From Synechococcus sp. UW140 (GTDB lineage Bacteria; Cyanobacteriota; Cyanobacteriia; PCC-6307; Cyanobiaceae): a stretch of DNA of 37,145 bases. The stretch lies in the NCBI GenBank assembly GCA_945877115.1, contig CAMCQR010000018.1, positions 1-37,145 on the forward strand, written 5' to 3'. How positions within the stretch are numbered: position 1 is the first letter of the stretch; the number at the start of each line of letters is the position of its first letter. A model generated the notes under the pieces. The model ran no database searches. It was not told where the DNA came from and was given only the letters and a program-made list of their open reading frames with translations. A program made the position numbers and the translations under genes. Below are positions 35,941-37,145 of this stretch, piece by piece.

Positions 35941-36453
35941 GTGACCCGGTCCTTAGACCTCCCGGCGATTGGTCGGATCGATACATTGGCCCAGGAACTG
36001 GCAATGCTCCAGGACCGGGGCAAACGGCGCATTGCCTTTCTTGGTAGTCGCCATGTGCCAGTGGTGTCCATCCATCTGGTTGAACTAGTGGCGCGCTCCC
36101 TGGCCCAAGAGGGACACAACCTGATGACCTCCGGCTCCCAGGGTGTGAATGCGGCCGTGATCCGCAGTGTTCTTGACGTGGAGCCGTCCCGCCTCACGGT
36201 GCTTCTGCCCCAGAGCCTGGATCGCCAGCCGGCCGAATCCAGGGAGCAACTGGATCGCGTCCTGCATCTGGTGGAAAAGCCCGAACACGATGAGTTGCCC
36301 TTGCCGATCGCCAGCAGCCTCTGCAACCAGGAAATCATCAGCCGCTGTGACCAACTAATCTGCTTTGCCTTCCACGACAGCGAGACCCTGCTGGCCAGTT
36401 GTCGCACCGCCGAGGACATGGGCAAAGTCGTCAGCTTGATGTTCTTCGACTGA
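35941..36453 (+). CDS. DprA/SLOG-like Rossmann-fold protein
   Basis: The 170-residue product starts from GTG (MTRSLDLPAIGRIDTLAQ). The pattern RRIAFLGSRHVPVVSIHLVE followed by HNLMTSGSQGVNAA resembles the nucleotide-binding core of DprA/SLOG proteins (GSR and T-x-G-x-x-G-x-[DN]). The second half contains EIISRCDQLICF, again typical. It lacks the DprA winged helix. Annotations of cyanobacterial homologues as recombination mediator are by similarity only. No in-frame ATG exists near the start. Confidence 0.6.
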   Translation: MTRSLDLPAIGRIDTLAQELAMLQDRGKRRIAFLGSRHVPVVSIHLVELVARSLAQEGHNLMTSGSQGVNAAVIRSVLDVEPSRLTVLLPQSLDRQPAESREQLDRVLHLVEKPEHDELPLPIASSLCNQEIISRCDQLICFAFHDSETLLASCRTAEDMGKVVSLMFFD

Positions 36454-36508
36454 ACCTGTTTTCGGCTGCATCTCGATCGCCTGGGCCTGGCTTCAGACCC
36501 TATCCCGT

Positions 36509-36952
36509 TTAGGGGGACTGAGCCGGCAGCACCTGAAGCCTGGTGCCCTCTCTCCCCATCACGGTCACAGAGTTGCCAGGCAGCAGCGGCACCTCCGGTT
36601 CCAGGTTGGTGGCGGCCCAGCTTTGACCCTGCCAGCGCACCCGCCCCCGGCCATCGTTCTCAAAGGCGCTGATCACCTCGGCCGATTCGGCCCGACTGCT
36701 CGGGGGCAGGGGCCGTTCGCCTTGGCGCCGATCCCAGCGGCGCAGCCAGCCGTAGCCCAGGGCCAGCAGGGCGGCAAACATCAGGCCCTGCAGAACCGTC
36801 GTCAGGGCCGGAGCGGCGGCCGCTAGCAAGGCCACCACCAGGGCCGCCAGGCCCGCCATCAATAGCAGGCCATCGCCATCGAAGCCCGCCAGGGCCAAGG
36901 CCAGCAGCGGCAGACCCGCCAGCAACCAGAACAGGGCTGGGGTGAAGGGCAT
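36509..36952 (-). CDS. NfeD-like membrane protein
   Basis: The 147-residue product has two or three N-terminal hydrophobic spans (FWLLAGLPLLALALAG, LLLMAGLAALVVALL, LMFAALLALGYGW). A C-terminal OB-fold-type domain follows (GRGRVRWQGQSWAATN, LPGNSVTVMGREGTRLQVL). This is the short form of NfeD, a known partner of SPFH/stomatin proteins. The start of such a gene lies directly upstream on the opposite strand. The function is membrane-domain organisation by analogy. Confidence 0.8.
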   Translation of the reverse strand: MPFTPALFWLLAGLPLLALALAGFDGDGLLLMAGLAALVVALLAAAAPALTTVLQGLMFAALLALGYGWLRRWDRRQGERPLPPSSRAESAEVISAFENDGRGRVRWQGQSWAATNLEPEVPLLPGNSVTVMGREGTRLQVLPAQSP

Positions 36953-37014
36953 GGGGGTGCAGTCGATTCATTAGCGGCCGTCTTGCCTATGTTGATGGAT
37001 TAGGGCTGTTGGCG

Positions 37015-37145
37015 ATGGAAACCGTTCTCCTGCCTGTTCTGGCCGTCCTGGCCGTGCTCGGTATCAGCAGTGTCAAGGTGACCTCCAGCAGCCAATCCCA
37101 GCTGGTGGAGCGCCTGGGCAAGTACAACCGCCAGCTTTCGCCGGG
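37015..37145 (+). CDS. SPFH/stomatin-like protein (5' end only)
   Basis: A 43-codon start of a gene cut by the window edge. The hydrophobic anchor (LLPVLAVLAVLGISSV) is followed by the conserved start of the SPFH domain (SQSQLVERLGKYNRQL). It is divergent from the NfeD-like gene with 62 bases between starts. NfeD and stomatin genes are commonly linked. The catalytic or oligomerisation part lies outside the window. Confidence 0.75.
   Translation, partial: METVLLPVLAVLAVLGISSVKVTSSSQSQLVERLGKYNRQLSP

Overview
The window looks like the chromosome of a GC-rich picocyanobacterium, probably of the Cyanobium/Synechococcus group. The evidence is a complete light-independent protochlorophyllide reductase locus (chlN-chlB-chlL), a CPP1-like protein, a DUF92/VTE6-type protein, a DUF1651 protein, cyanobacterial PEP-CTERM-type sorting tails, and tightly packed, often overlapping genes. 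No rRNA, tRNA, CRISPR array or insertion sequence was recognised.

Region 1 (1-3400, minus strand, visibly AT-richer). This holds the open end of a large RTX calcium-binding protein. It carries a FrpC-type self-processing module and RTX nonapeptides. It is separated from a 101-residue N-terminal piece by one in-frame TAA. Upstream, a small ORF with a PD-(D/E)XK-like motif overlaps that piece by ATGA.

Region 2 (3600-12100, core genome). Histidine biosynthesis (hisIE) is divergent from a queD-like gene, followed by a Zur-type Fur regulator and a histidine-rich CobW/COG0523 GTPase, which suggests metal (zinc) homeostasis. Next come a Crp/Fnr regulator, a DUF4236 protein, and two tiny single-span membrane proteins sharing an acidic/Gly-rich tail ending in LMQP. 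A DUF6737 protein, an S41 C-terminal protease and ispG follow.

Region 3 (12100-17950, accessory island). This holds an intact vapBC with a palindromic operator and a MazF-type toxin-antitoxin pair. It also holds a vapB next to an internally deleted vapC, and relics of Phd, PIN/VapC (two or three) and HEPN genes. Interleaved are two paralogous secreted proteins with cyanobacterial PEP-CTERM-type tails. They share a promoter-proximal element and similar terminators but have unrelated AT-rich cores. A third small secreted protein lacks the sorting tail.

Region 4 (18000-29700, housekeeping). This contains a triple Nif11-domain protein coupled to a family-4 uracil-DNA glycosylase, a class I aminotransferase, an SGNH hydrolase, a SigF-like sigma factor and DUF92 phytyl-phosphate kinase. 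It continues with a small picocyanobacterial protein, rsmE, DUF3531, an ABC ATPase coupled to hslO, a CPP1-like protein, DUF1651 and prfC.

Region 5 (29700-37145). chlN, chlB and chlL lie on the minus strand. They are followed by an SDR, a DRTGG/Pta-N-like protein, a DprA/SLOG-like protein, and an NfeD-like gene divergent from the start of an SPFH/stomatin gene cut by the window end.
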